From: JAAYTY01 sp964569245
GTDB taxonomy: Bacteria; Fermentibacterota; Fermentibacteria; Fermentibacterales; Fermentibacteraceae
Direction of reading: 5' to 3'
Assembly: GCA_964569245.1 (NCBI GenBank)
Contig: CAZMTK010000003.1
Span: 124,001-188,000 of the forward strand
DNA length: 64,000 nucleotides
The notes below the pieces were generated by a model. It was not told the DNA's origin. It ran no database searches and saw only the letters and a list, made by a program, of their open reading frames with translations. How positions within the stretch are numbered: position 1 is the stretch's first letter; the number at the start of each line of letters is the position of its first letter. Shown here piece after piece: positions 17,551-25,820 of this stretch. The position numbers and the translations under genes are program-made.

Positions 17551-18459
17551 AGAGGCGACTCTCTCCCTCCAGTCGAGAGCGGTGTCGGCGAGGGTCTTTT
17601 CGAGAGGTATGGAGGCGGCCCAGCCGAGAGCCGCGAAGGCCGCCGCGGGATTCCCGGGCAGGTCCTCCACGCCGGCGGGCCTCCCCTCCGTTGCGACGAT
17701 CTCCGGGCGGCAGTCGAAGAAGCCGGCCAGCATGGCCACCATCTCGGCGCCCCCCGTCGAGACGCCGCTCGAAATGTTGATCACTCCGGAAACCCCGGGC
17801 TCGAGAACGGTTGCGGCGAAAGCCTCTGCGGCATCCCTGGCATCGACGTAGTCGCGCCGCGCGGAGAGGCTTCCGAGGCGGAGCACCGGCGGCTGCAGCC
17901 CGGCCTCTATCATCGCGAGCTGGCGGGCCGCGGAGGGCACCAGCATCACCGGCTCCTGCCCCGGCCCCGCGAGGTTGAAAAGCCTGAGCGTGCACAGGGA
18001 CATCTCCAGGCGCCCACAGAGCCGGCTTGCGATCTCCTCTCTCCGGGCCATAGAGAGCCCGTAGGGAGAAACCGGGGCGGGAGGCTCGTCCTCGCCAACG
18101 GGGAAGCGCGAAGGATCGACCCTCCCATAGACGGCCGACGACCCTGCGAGCACCAGCCTGCCCGCCGAGCGCCCCAGCGGTGCCAGCACGGCTTCCACGC
18201 TGAGCACATTCGCCCGGTGGAGGTTCTCGTCTCCGCCCGATGTCGCTCCCGCGAGGTGGACGACACAGTCGAACGGGCCCTCGGCGGCCAGCCGGGACGC
18301 CCACTCGCGGGCGGCCGGATCGCATTCGACGTGCCGCGCCGGGCCGGGCGCAGGCTTCCCGGGCAGGTCGAGCGTCACTAGCTCGACGCCTCTCTCGGAG
18401 AGGGCGCGGCATGCGTGCCGTCCCAGGAAGCCCGATGCACCCGTGACCAGGACCCTCAA
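17530..18459 (-). CDS. NAD-dependent sugar-nucleotide epimerase/dehydratase
   Basis: A 309-residue extended short-chain dehydrogenase. The N-terminus has GASGFLGRHA, the middle has HLAGA and the catalytic pair SPYGLSMARRE (Tyr-x3-Lys type with the Lys position changed to Arg). A segment RRDYVDARDAAEA follows, as in UDP-sugar epimerases. The changed YxxxK position deserves checking. The start is TTG at 18459 overlapping the stop of the nucleotidyltransferase gene (TTGA); a GTG six bases further up is an alternative. The C-terminus (VKRGRS) is encoded by the end of the palindromic element. It is the last gene of a sugar-nucleotide cluster. Confidence 0.82.
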   Translation of the reverse strand: MRVLVTGASGFLGRHACRALSERGVELVTLDLPGKPAPGPARHVECDPAAREWASRLAAEGPFDCVVHLAGATSGGDENLHRANVLSVEAVLAPLGRSAGRLVLAGSSAVYGRVDPSRFPVGEDEPPAPVSPYGLSMARREEIASRLCGRLEMSLCTLRLFNLAGPGQEPVMLVPSAARQLAMIEAGLQPPVLRLGSLSARRDYVDARDAAEAFAATVLEPGVSGVINISSGVSTGGAEMVAMLAGFFDCRPEIVATEGRPAGVEDLPGNPAAAFAALGWAASIPLEKTLADTALDWRERVASVKRGRS

Positions 18460-19178
18460 CGGCACTGCCCGAGGAACCTTCCGGGGTCCTCCTGGAAGAG
18501 ACGCTGGGCCTCCGAGTAGTCCTCGGGGTTTCCGATGTCCAGCCAGGTGTCCTCGGAAAGGACTATCCTCACGTCGCCCCCCATGTCCAGAAGCGCCTCG
18601 ACGAGGTCGGGAAAGTCGAACCTGCGGCCCGGGGGTATCGTCTCGATGCACGAGCTGGAGTAGGCATACACCCCCATGCTGACGTCGAAGGAGAACGAGG
18701 GCTTCTCTTCGTAGCCGGTCACCCTGTCGCCCTCGTGCCTCACGACACCGAGCTGTGTGCGGTGCTGGTGGCGCTGTACCGCTATCGTGAGATCCGCTCC
18801 GGACTCCGCGTGCCTGTCGAAGAAGGCTCCGAAGTCGAGCGTCGTGAGCAGGTCGCCGTTGAGGACGAGGAACCTCTCGGGAAGGTCTTCGACAAGCCTC
18901 AGGGGGCCTGCCGTCCCGAGAGGCTCGCCCTCGCGGACCCACCTGAACCTCACTCCGCGGCCGCGAAGGGGATGAGACATGAAGTAGGCCTCCAGAAGCT
19001 CGGCGAGGTGGCCGGTGCAGAAGCAGATCTCGTCGAACCCGGCCGCCGCCAGCTGTCTGACGAGTATGTCCGCCACCGGGATGTCTCCGATCGGCACCAG
19101 CGGCTTGGGGAATACGGCGGTGTATGGCGCCAGCCGCGCTCCCCGGCCCCCGGCCAGCAGCACAGCCAGCCTGCTCAC
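18456..19178 (-). CDS. Sugar-phosphate nucleotidyltransferase
   Basis: A 240-residue nucleotidyltransferase that would join NTP and a sugar 1-phosphate to give an NDP-sugar. The signature LLAGGRGARLAPYT and FPKPLVPIGD open the protein, LNGDLLTT carries the metal-binding Asp near residue 108, and GYEEKP and the C-terminal DIGNPEDY segments are typical of glucose-1-phosphate/mannose-1-phosphate-type enzymes. The C-terminal left-handed helix domain is absent, so it is a short form. GTG start overlapping the upstream epimerase stop. It lies between two sugar epimerase genes, which implies one NDP-sugar route, probably for a surface glycan. The base and sugar used cannot be read off. Confidence 0.88.
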   Translation of the reverse strand: MSRLAVLLAGGRGARLAPYTAVFPKPLVPIGDIPVADILVRQLAAAGFDEICFCTGHLAELLEAYFMSHPLRGRGVRFRWVREGEPLGTAGPLRLVEDLPERFLVLNGDLLTTLDFGAFFDRHAESGADLTIAVQRHQHRTQLGVVRHEGDRVTGYEEKPSFSFDVSMGVYAYSSSCIETIPPGRRFDFPDLVEALLDMGGDVRIVLSEDTWLDIGNPEDYSEAQRLFQEDPGRFLGQCR

Positions 19179-20143
19179 AGTGCGTAACCCCGCACTGCGC
19201 CATGCTCCGGATGGGACCTTATCCAGTCCACGGTCGCCGCGAGGCCTTCGGCCAGGGTGGTCCTGGCCTCCCAGCCCAGCAGCTCACGGGCCCTGGACGG
19301 GTCCGCGACGAGGCGCATGACCTCGCTCCCGGCAGGCCTGATCCTCTCCGAGGCGACCCTCACGGCGAGCTTCCTCCCGAGTATTTCGCCGACCATGCCG
19401 ACCAGATCGGCCACCGCGGTCTCCCTGCCCGTTCCGAGATGGACGACGCGCCCCACGGCCTCCGGTTTCAGAGCCGCGGCAAGCCCCTCCGCCGTATCCG
19501 TTACGAACACGAAGTCCCTCGTCGTGTCGGTCGAGCCGAGCTCTACTACGTCGGATTCCAGCGCCTGCGAGATCACCGTGGGGATGACGGCACGGCGCGA
19601 CTGCCCGGGGCCGTACGTGTTGAAGGGCCTGCAGACCACGACCGGCAGGCCGAAGGAACGGTGGTAGCTGAGGGCGATCTGGTCCGCGGCCGTCTTCGAG
19701 GCGGCATACGGCGACTGGGCCGATAGGGGGTGCTCCTCGGTCATGGGCACCTGGCGAGCCGTGCCGTACACCTCGCTGGTCGAGGTCACGACCACGGTGC
19801 AGCCGCTCCTCCTCGCGGCCTCGAGGACGTTCACCGTCCCTCCCACGTTGACGGAGACCACGTCCGCCGGGCAGAGGTAGGAGAACGGAATGGAGATGTG
19901 GGCCCCCAGGTGGAACACGGCGTCGCATCCCCTCACGGCGTCAGCCACCGCGCCCGGATCCCTCAGGTCTCCCCTGACGACCTCGCACGAGGAGAGGACA
20001 TCGCCGGGCAGGCTGGACAGGAGGCCGATCCCGCCCGTGGAGGTGTAGCGGACGAAGCAGCGGACCTGGAAGCCCCGGGTTGCCAGCACCCTCGCCAGGT
20101 GATGGCCTATGAAACCTCCCGCACCGGTCACCAGAGCCTTCAT
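19175..20143 (-). CDS. NAD-dependent sugar-nucleotide 4,6-dehydratase/epimerase (LegB-like)
   Basis: A 322-residue extended short-chain dehydrogenase with GAGGFIGHHLA, LGAHISIPFSY, the catalytic TSTSEVYG and SPYAASKTAAD (YxxxK intact) and the downstream RPFNTYGPGQS. The RY/ISIPFSY pattern is typical of LegB-like and related NDP-sugar 4,6-dehydratases acting on N-acetylglucosamine-type substrates. ATG at 20143 overlaps the stop of the glycosyltransferase gene. With the nucleotidyltransferase and second epimerase it forms a short NDP-sugar pathway. No later legionaminic acid genes are seen in the window, so the end product is open. Confidence 0.85.
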   Translation of the reverse strand: MKALVTGAGGFIGHHLARVLATRGFQVRCFVRYTSTGGIGLLSSLPGDVLSSCEVVRGDLRDPGAVADAVRGCDAVFHLGAHISIPFSYLCPADVVSVNVGGTVNVLEAARRSGCTVVVTSTSEVYGTARQVPMTEEHPLSAQSPYAASKTAADQIALSYHRSFGLPVVVCRPFNTYGPGQSRRAVIPTVISQALESDVVELGSTDTTRDFVFVTDTAEGLAAALKPEAVGRVVHLGTGRETAVADLVGMVGEILGRKLAVRVASERIRPAGSEVMRLVADPSRARELLGWEARTTLAEGLAATVDWIRSHPEHGAVRGYAL

Positions 20144-20868
20144 GAGGATCCTCCAGCCCTGCGGGGCCTCTTCGAGAAGAGCCACCTCCCCAGGAAGTAC
20201 CCTGTCATCTCCCAGAGGATATCTGCGATGACGGAAACCCTGTCGAGCGAGGAGATCCCCGTCGTTCTGTGCGTGTACTCGAAGCCCGTCTCGACGATCT
20301 CCACCCCGGCCTTCCGGAGCTCGGCCACGAGCTCGGCATCGTAGAAGCAGCCGTCGGCGCGCAGCCTCAGCCTCTTCAGCGTGTCCCTGTGGATGACCTT
20401 CATGGAGAAGTTCACGTCTCGAACGCCGAGTCCGAAGAGAGCCTGCACCAAGGCGTTGTACACCTTCGAGAGGACTTTCCGCTTGAGGTTCTCGCGCTCG
20501 CCGATCCTGTACCCGATTACGGCCCTGCCCGGAGCGAGGAGCGGGATCACCTTCGCGATCTCGGAGACTTCGAAGGGCTCGTCGGCATCGAGGTAAAGGA
20601 TGTACTCCTTCCTGGCATTGGCGAACCCCAGCCTTATCGCGCTTCCGAGACCCTCACGGCTTATCTGGTGGATAACCCTCACCCGGGGGTTCTCGACCGC
20701 CAGCGAGTCTGCTATCTCCGCAGTCCTGTCGGTGCTTCCGCTCTCGATCAAGAGGATCTCGAAGTCGTCGACGATCTTCTCCAGCGAGCCGCAGATGGAT
20801 CCAACCGCGGACGCCGCGCCGGCCTCCTCGTTGTACATCGGCAGAACCACGCTCAGGGATCTGTCCAA
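20140..20868 (-). CDS. Glycosyltransferase family 2 (polyprenyl/dolichyl-phosphate type)
   Basis: A 242-residue GT-A fold glycosyltransferase. It has the N-terminal VVLPMYNEE, SGSTDRT, the metal-binding LDADEP (DxD-type) near residue 95, and a C-terminal amphipathic stretch without the membrane helices of some DPM1 relatives. Family relatives load sugars on polyprenyl phosphate or add them to lipid-linked glycans. I chose TTG at 20868 because GGAGGG sits five bases before it; the longer frame from a GTG at 20928 would overlap tatC and lacks a spaced ribosome site. Its stop overlaps the next epimerase start. Confidence 0.85.
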   Translation of the reverse strand: MDRSLSVVLPMYNEEAGAASAVGSICGSLEKIVDDFEILLIESGSTDRTAEIADSLAVENPRVRVIHQISREGLGSAIRLGFANARKEYILYLDADEPFEVSEIAKVIPLLAPGRAVIGYRIGERENLKRKVLSKVYNALVQALFGLGVRDVNFSMKVIHRDTLKRLRLRADGCFYDAELVAELRKAGVEIVETGFEYTHRTTGISSLDRVSVIADILWEMTGYFLGRWLFSKRPRRAGGSS

Positions 20869-20917
20869 GGCACCCTCCAGGACCACGATGATAACAGCCC
20901 GGGGCTCGCCGGGGCCA

Positions 20918-21652
20918 TCAGGCCCCACCCTCCCCCATTCCGGCGTTCCGCCGCCTCACCACCAGCCGGGCTGCGACCATGCTCATCTCGAAGAGCACGT
21001 AGAGGGGCGCCGCCAGAAGCACCTGGGTGACGGGATCGTTCGGGGGCAGTATCGCCCCGAGCACCAGCAGGCCTACGACCACGTGCCGGCGGTACCTGCC
21101 CAGGGCGGACGGATCGACGATTCCCAAGGCCGAAAGGGCCACGACCACCAGAGGAAGCTCGAACGACACCCCGAATACCAGGGCGAACTGGCCCAGGAAT
21201 GAAACGAAGTTCGAAAGTGTCCAGCCGCCGGTGATCGGCCCCGTCTCGAAGCTCCTGAAGAGTGCCAGCGCGGGCCGCAGAAGCACGAGCCATGCGAAGG
21301 CCACCCCGCATGCGAAGAGCAGGACGGAGGCTGCGAAAACCCATCTCATGACCCTCCGCTCGGAGTCGTAGAGACCAGGCGACACGAAGCCCCAGAAATG
21401 CCAGAGCGCTACGGGCGCCGACGCTACCGCGCCGGCCGCGAGAGCGAGCTTGAGATGGGCCGTGATGGCCTCGTGAGGGCTGAGAGTCTGCAGGGTGCAG
21501 TCGGGGCAGGCCGAGAGCACGAACCGCATGAGCGGACGGCTGAACACGAATGCCGCTACGGTCAGCAGGGCCAGGCAGCCGAGGACCACGAAGAGCCTCT
21601 GCCTGAGCTCCTCCAAGTGGTCCCAGAAGCTGCCTTCCGAGACCCTCTTCAA
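20918..21652 (-). CDS. tatC: Sec-independent protein translocase subunit TatC
   Basis: A 244-residue integral membrane protein with six predicted membrane segments. It has the TatC N-terminal signature FWDHLEELRQRL and the internal FVSPGLYDSERR and GVSFELPL segments. TatC forms the receptor for twin-arginine signal peptides. The TTG start overlaps the aroB stop (TTGA); the longer in-frame extension upstream lies wholly in aroB and is not TatC-like. No tatA/tatB is in the window. Its position between aroB and a glycosyltransferase is unusual. Confidence 0.93.
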   Translation of the reverse strand: MKRVSEGSFWDHLEELRQRLFVVLGCLALLTVAAFVFSRPLMRFVLSACPDCTLQTLSPHEAITAHLKLALAAGAVASAPVALWHFWGFVSPGLYDSERRVMRWVFAASVLLFACGVAFAWLVLLRPALALFRSFETGPITGGWTLSNFVSFLGQFALVFGVSFELPLVVVALSALGIVDPSALGRYRRHVVVGLLVLGAILPPNDPVTQVLLAAPLYVLFEMSMVAARLVVRRRNAGMGEGGA

Positions 21653-22722
21653 CTGGTGACGGCCTCCAGTCCTGCGGCGAGGAGCACCGATTCCTCCCGG
21701 GGCTCCAGCAGCACCGGACGGCAGTCGCCCCAGCCGAACGGGAGAACCCAGGTCCTCCCGCCTGGCGCGGTCTTCTTGTCTCGCGAGAGATACCGCCGCA
21801 CGCGCGCATGGTCGATGCCTTCGAGGCGGTCGCGCAGGCCGGCCGCCCGGCACAGCGCCCTCGTCTCCTCCTCGAGCCCTTCAGCCGCACCTGCCAGGCG
21901 AGCCATCGCAGCCGAGGCCAGGCACCCCAGAGCGACCGCCTCCCCGTGCGCGAGATCGAAGCCGGTGGCGCTCTCCAGAGCGTGACCCAAGGTATGCCCC
22001 AGGTTGAGGAGCACCCTCTCGCCTTCGTCGAAGGGATCCCTGGAGACGATCGCGGCCTTCGCCTCGAGGCAGTGCCGGACGGCGCCGGAAACCCAGTCCC
22101 GCATCGACGAGGAGGCGCGAGGCGTCTTCTCCAGCATCGCTCTAAGCCTCCTGTCGCCTGAGACGACGGCCGTCTTGATGATCTCCCCGAGCCCGCAGCG
22201 CACCTCCCGGGGCGGGAGGGTGTCCAGGAAGGCGGGATCCACGAACACCGCGGAAGCCGGGTGGAACGTTCCAGCCTGATTCTTGGCGCGGCCCAGGTTC
22301 ACGCCGGTCTTCCCGCCGAGGCAGGCGTCCGCCTGGGCGAGGAGCGTCGTGGGAACCAGGACCAGCCTGACACCCCGCATCCATACCGAGGCTGCGAAGG
22401 CGGCGGTGTCGCAGACCATGCCGCCGCCGGCTGCGACCACGCAGGCGCCCCTGCCGAGACCGGCGGCTGCGAAATCCGAGAGGAGCCCGCTTACCGTGCG
22501 CATGCTCTTGGCCCGCTCGTCGGCCTCTATCACGCTCACGCCGGCGGCGAGGCCGCCCATCTCCCTGCCGAGCCTGCCGGCATGGAGCCGGGCAACCGCC
22601 GAATCGAGAACGAGGTACGACCCGGGGCAGGCTTCGCGTCCCAGCCCCTCCAGCCCGCTGCCGAGGAAGATCCGGGTGACGGAGGAGCGCGAGAACACGA
22701 CCTGCAGGGAGCACCGCCTCAC
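21649..22722 (-). CDS. aroB: 3-dehydroquinate synthase
   Basis: A 357-residue enzyme of the shikimate pathway that converts DAHP to 3-dehydroquinate with NAD and a divalent metal. Signatures include AAGGGMVCDTAAFAA, VPTTLLAQADACLGGKTGVN, the metal-ligand Glu in GLGEIIKTA and the His pair in LNLGHTLGHALE and FDLAHGEAVA. Length is normal. The start is GTG at 22722 with a modest ribosome site. No other aromatic-pathway gene is nearby; it sits between an envelope lipoprotein and tatC in a mixed run. Confidence 0.95.
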   Translation of the reverse strand: MRRCSLQVVFSRSSVTRIFLGSGLEGLGREACPGSYLVLDSAVARLHAGRLGREMGGLAAGVSVIEADERAKSMRTVSGLLSDFAAAGLGRGACVVAAGGGMVCDTAAFAASVWMRGVRLVLVPTTLLAQADACLGGKTGVNLGRAKNQAGTFHPASAVFVDPAFLDTLPPREVRCGLGEIIKTAVVSGDRRLRAMLEKTPRASSSMRDWVSGAVRHCLEAKAAIVSRDPFDEGERVLLNLGHTLGHALESATGFDLAHGEAVALGCLASAAMARLAGAAEGLEEETRALCRAAGLRDRLEGIDHARVRRYLSRDKKTAPGGRTWVLPFGWGDCRPVLLEPREESVLLAAGLEAVTS

Positions 22723-22753
22723 GGGCTGCGCTCCGGTCCGGCAGGGGGCACCG

Positions 22754-23386
22754 TCAGGACCCCTGCCGGTAGCTCACAAGGGTCAGGGTGCTGTCGGGGG
22801 TGACCTTCAGCACCATGCCCACATCGGGCGCCAGCCATATGTCCCTGGTCGTGGCGCTGGTCTCCGGCTCGAACCCGCCGGTCTGCACCCAGTCGACAGT
22901 CGTCTCGTTCACCACGAGGTGGTAGCACTCGTCGTAGCCGGCGGCGGCGCCTATTCCGGCCACCTCGGTCGTGCGACGCCAGCTGTGGCTTATCGTCACT
23001 CCCTGGCTCACGGCGAAGGTCGAGGCGCTGTCGGTGCGCGAAGCCCCCACGGCCAGCGGCCAGTCGAGCCATGTCACCCACGCCTGAAAGACGGGGATCT
23101 CATAGCCGTTGAACATCACCCTGTGGTCCTCGTAGTGCTCCAGCCTGCCCTCGCCGTTGATCCAGTAGGAGTAGTCCGCCCCGGTCTGGACCCTGTAGCA
23201 GGTCCTCTCTCCCACCACGACCTGGTCGACGACCGTCGTTATGACGCCCCCGCCGGATGCCACCTGGTACTCCCATTCGCTCCCGATGGAGGATATGGGG
23301 TAGTAGTCCGCGCCCATCCTGAACAGCAGTGGATTGCGTCCGCAGGCGGCAGAGAGGAGCACCAGGACCGGACCAAGCCTTTTCAC
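22754..23386 (-). CDS. Lipoprotein of unknown function
   Basis: A 210-residue lipoprotein: signal peptide with lipobox LLSAAC, then a beta-rich mature domain that begins YYPISSIGSEWEYQV. This opening resembles secreted proteins that report a property of a whole substrate string (PxxxGxxWxY-type starts), but I do not recognise a named family. Several Trp/Tyr-rich strands and the ending LTLVSYRQ suggest a compact beta fold. The start is GTG overlapping the stop of the barrel gene (GTGA) with GGAGGTGGAG before it. The two genes are probably a pair at the envelope. Confidence 0.7.
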   Translation of the reverse strand: MKRLGPVLVLLSAACGRNPLLFRMGADYYPISSIGSEWEYQVASGGGVITTVVDQVVVGERTCYRVQTGADYSYWINGEGRLEHYEDHRVMFNGYEIPVFQAWVTWLDWPLAVGASRTDSASTFAVSQGVTISHSWRRTTEVAGIGAAAGYDECYHLVVNETTVDWVQTGGFEPETSATTRDIWLAPDVGMVLKVTPDSTLTLVSYRQGS

Positions 23387-23907
23387 AGCTCCACCTCCCT
23401 GGACATCCTGAAGAGGATCGAGAAGGAGTCGGAAGAGACCTTCTGGGAGAGTATGCTCGCAAGGTCGAACCCGATCGCGCCGCGGAAGCCCGAGCCCATT
23501 CCGAAGTCCCAGCGAAGGCCCGCCCTCCAGAATGGATCCCACGAAGCCGGATCGGAGCCGCCGCCGCATTCCATCGAGGTGCGGTTCATCCCGAATCCTG
23601 CCTCGATGCCAGGATTGAAGCTCCTGCCCCACGGCCGCAGATGGAAGGAGCCCGTCAGCTCGGGGGAGAGCATGACCACGGAGGCGTCGCCGTCGTACTC
23701 GTCTCCGTAGATCCCGAACCCAAGGGATGCGCCGGCTCCGAGACGAGCCGCCGGCTTCCACTGCGCCGCGACCCTCAGAGACAGGCCGGAGCCGATCTGC
23801 TCGCCCCACGATCCCACGGGGAAGACCGGGCCGGCCGTGACCCCGACGTCGATGTCGAGCCCTGCTGCCGAGAGGGCGAGCAGGAGCGAAGAGAGCAGGA
23901 ACTTCAC
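23383..23907 (-). CDS. Small outer-membrane beta-barrel protein
   Basis: A 174-residue exported protein with signal peptide (cleavage near SAAG) and about eight alternating amphipathic strands, e.g. DIDVGVTAGPVFPVGSW and RLGAGASLGFGIYGDE. This is in the size range of OmpA/OmpX-like barrels. The C-terminus (REVEL) lacks the usual terminal aromatic residue, so the BAM signal is not classical. GTG start with AAGGAGGTCTTCC before it. It overlaps the lipoprotein gene downstream. Confidence 0.7.
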   Translation of the reverse strand: MKFLLSSLLLALSAAGLDIDVGVTAGPVFPVGSWGEQIGSGLSLRVAAQWKPAARLGAGASLGFGIYGDEYDGDASVVMLSPELTGSFHLRPWGRSFNPGIEAGFGMNRTSMECGGGSDPASWDPFWRAGLRWDFGMGSGFRGAIGFDLASILSQKVSSDSFSILFRMSREVEL

Positions 23908-23919
23908 GGAAGACCTCCT

Positions 23920-24681
23920 TCAGAGATCCATCGCGGGGATCGCCTCGAACTGGTCGCCCACGGCCACCGCCGAACCCTTCCCGAGGACCGAGCGGGCCGC
24001 CTCCTCCGCAATCCCGGGGGAGTTGTTCTCCCTGCTCAGGTGAGCGAGAATCAAGGCTTCGAGCCCCGGGTGTCTCACCCTGTCCACCAGCATCGCCGCG
24101 TCGGAGTTCGACAGATGCCCCCTGGACGACGCGATCCTCTGCTTCAGCGGCCACGGGTACGGTCCGTCCCAGAGCATGCCGGTGTCGTGGTTGAACTCGA
24201 GTACCAGCGCTGTGCACTCCGAGAGCACGCTGGCCTCAAGGTGGCCCCAGCTTCCCAGGTCGGTGGCTATGCCGAGCCGGCCGCACTCCCACTCGATTAC
24301 ATACCCACTGGGATCGGCTGCGTCATGCGCGAGGGAGAAGGCCGTCACCACGAACGGCCCGACTGCGGAGGAGGTGCCGTTGGGCAGGGCCGTCCTTCCG
24401 GGCGCCCTGGCCAGCCTCTCACCCAGGGCTTCCAGCGTTCCAGGGCTGGCCATCGCATGCATTCCGAACCTCCTGCAGAGCACGTCGGCTCCGGAGGAGT
24501 GGTCCCAGTGCTCGTGGCTGAGCAGGAGAAGGGAGGGCTTTGCTCCCTCCATGCCTGCCTCGGCCATTCTCCGCTTCGTTTCTCTCCATCCCAGCCCGGC
24601 GTCAACGAGCATGCAGAATCCGTCGTGCTCTATCGCGGTGCAGTTGCCTCCGCTCCCGCTGGAGAGGACGGAGACTCTCAC
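23920..24681 (-). CDS. Metallo-beta-lactamase-fold hydrolase (YycJ-like)
   Basis: A 253-residue protein with the metallo-beta-lactamase fold. It opens with VSVLSSGSGGNCT as in the YycJ/WalJ group and carries the metal motif SHEHWDHSSG (HxHxDH) near residue 57, a later NHD segment near 150 and a C-terminal LAHLSRENN. The YycJ group contains exonuclease-like enzymes linked to DNA repair and wall homeostasis. The GTG start overlaps the stop of the upstream hydrolase gene; the longer in-frame extension is a shadow. Cellular role here is inferred only. Confidence 0.88.
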   Translation of the reverse strand: MRVSVLSSGSGGNCTAIEHDGFCMLVDAGLGWRETKRRMAEAGMEGAKPSLLLLSHEHWDHSSGADVLCRRFGMHAMASPGTLEALGERLARAPGRTALPNGTSSAVGPFVVTAFSLAHDAADPSGYVIEWECGRLGIATDLGSWGHLEASVLSECTALVLEFNHDTGMLWDGPYPWPLKQRIASSRGHLSNSDAAMLVDRVRHPGLEALILAHLSRENNSPGIAEEAARSVLGKGSAVAVGDQFEAIPAMDL

Positions 24682-25820
24682 GGCAGCCACCTCGCCAGCC
24701 TGTGCAGAACAGCGGCATCCGGCGGGTGGACGGGACTGCCCGAGCCCCAGAATCCCGCAAGGACGGCGGACTGGGCGGGGTCGAAAGTGTTGAGGCTGTA
24801 TACGCACACGCCTCCGGCACCGGCGGACAGCGCCTCGCTGGCCCCCGGCAGGGCGTCGGCCAGGGTCTGGTTGAAGACGGCGATGCCGTGGACCACCCTG
24901 TCGCCGCCGGCCGCTGCGCCGAGCCTCGCGAGCTCCCCGGCGCGCGTCCTGCTGGTGGTGTAGGCCATCGGACAGACGAAATCTACCAGCCCATCGTCCA
25001 GCCAGGCCGCCCAGTCGCACCCGTAGTCCTCGAGAGCCGTGCGGGGATCAGCGATCACCGCGGCCGAGAGCAGGATTCCCGGGCTGGAGGATCTCAGCGC
25101 TGCACGGACGCAGCGCACCGATTCGGTCACCAGGCCTGCGCGGAAGTCGCGCCACTCCCCGCTCGAGCCTGTCGAGCCCGCGAAGCGGCGGGCGGAGGGG
25201 AGCCCGGGAGGGTCGGCGCCCGTCTCGAGGAAGAACCCGTCCCTCGCGGCGGCTTCGAATCCGAATGCGGCTCCGGGATATCTGATGTAGTCCAGGTGGA
25301 TGCCGTCGACGTCGTATCTGGCTGTGATCTCGCAGCAGATGCGAGCCAGCCGCTCCCTCACCTCGGGCACGGCAGGAGACAGGGTGGCGCCCACGATTCC
25401 CGCAGACTCGCACTCCTCCCGGGTGTACGAGCGAGTGGACCTGCCGGTAGCGTCCTCCATGAACCACTCGGGGTGGGCGTGCCACACGTGCCGCCTGTCT
25501 CCCGGCTCGAACGGAGCGGACCATGTGAGGAAGGCGTTCACCCACGCATGAACTTCCATGCCGCATCTTGAGGCCTCGGAGATCACGAGCGCGAGCGGGT
25601 CGAAATCGGCTGTGACCCTCGCCTCCGGGAGCTCGTCCGAGCTGTACCAGGCCTCGCCCCGCCCTGCGACCTGTACGATGACCCCGTTCGCGCCGGCGGC
25701 CTCGGCGGCTCTCATGAGGGCTTCAACGGAGGCCCTGGTTTCAAGCCCGTCGGCAGAAATCCAGAAGTAGCGGCAGCTCCCTGCGGATAGCACGGCGCAG
25801 AGAATCGCGGCTGGAATCAC
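24678..25820 (-). CDS. GHL10/DUF187-type glycoside hydrolase-like lipoprotein
   Basis: A 380-residue exported protein of the GHL10 (FenI, DUF187) family of TIM-barrel glycosyl hydrolase-like proteins. Family traits are the ANGVIVQV strand near residue 50, GMEVHAWVN near 95, WFMED, DGIHLDYIRYP near 175 (probable catalytic Asp) and VDFVCPMAYT near 285. The signal peptide ends in LSAGSC, which gives a lipoprotein. Substrates in the family are thought to be cell-wall or exopolysaccharide glycans. Start GTG at 25820 overlaps the gpsA stop and has GGGGGAG upstream; an ATG at 25844 is less likely. Confidence 0.87.
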   Translation of the reverse strand: MIPAAILCAVLSAGSCRYFWISADGLETRASVEALMRAAEAAGANGVIVQVAGRGEAWYSSDELPEARVTADFDPLALVISEASRCGMEVHAWVNAFLTWSAPFEPGDRRHVWHAHPEWFMEDATGRSTRSYTREECESAGIVGATLSPAVPEVRERLARICCEITARYDVDGIHLDYIRYPGAAFGFEAAARDGFFLETGADPPGLPSARRFAGSTGSSGEWRDFRAGLVTESVRCVRAALRSSSPGILLSAAVIADPRTALEDYGCDWAAWLDDGLVDFVCPMAYTTSRTRAGELARLGAAAGGDRVVHGIAVFNQTLADALPGASEALSAGAGGVCVYSLNTFDPAQSAVLAGFWGSGSPVHPPDAAVLHRLARWLP

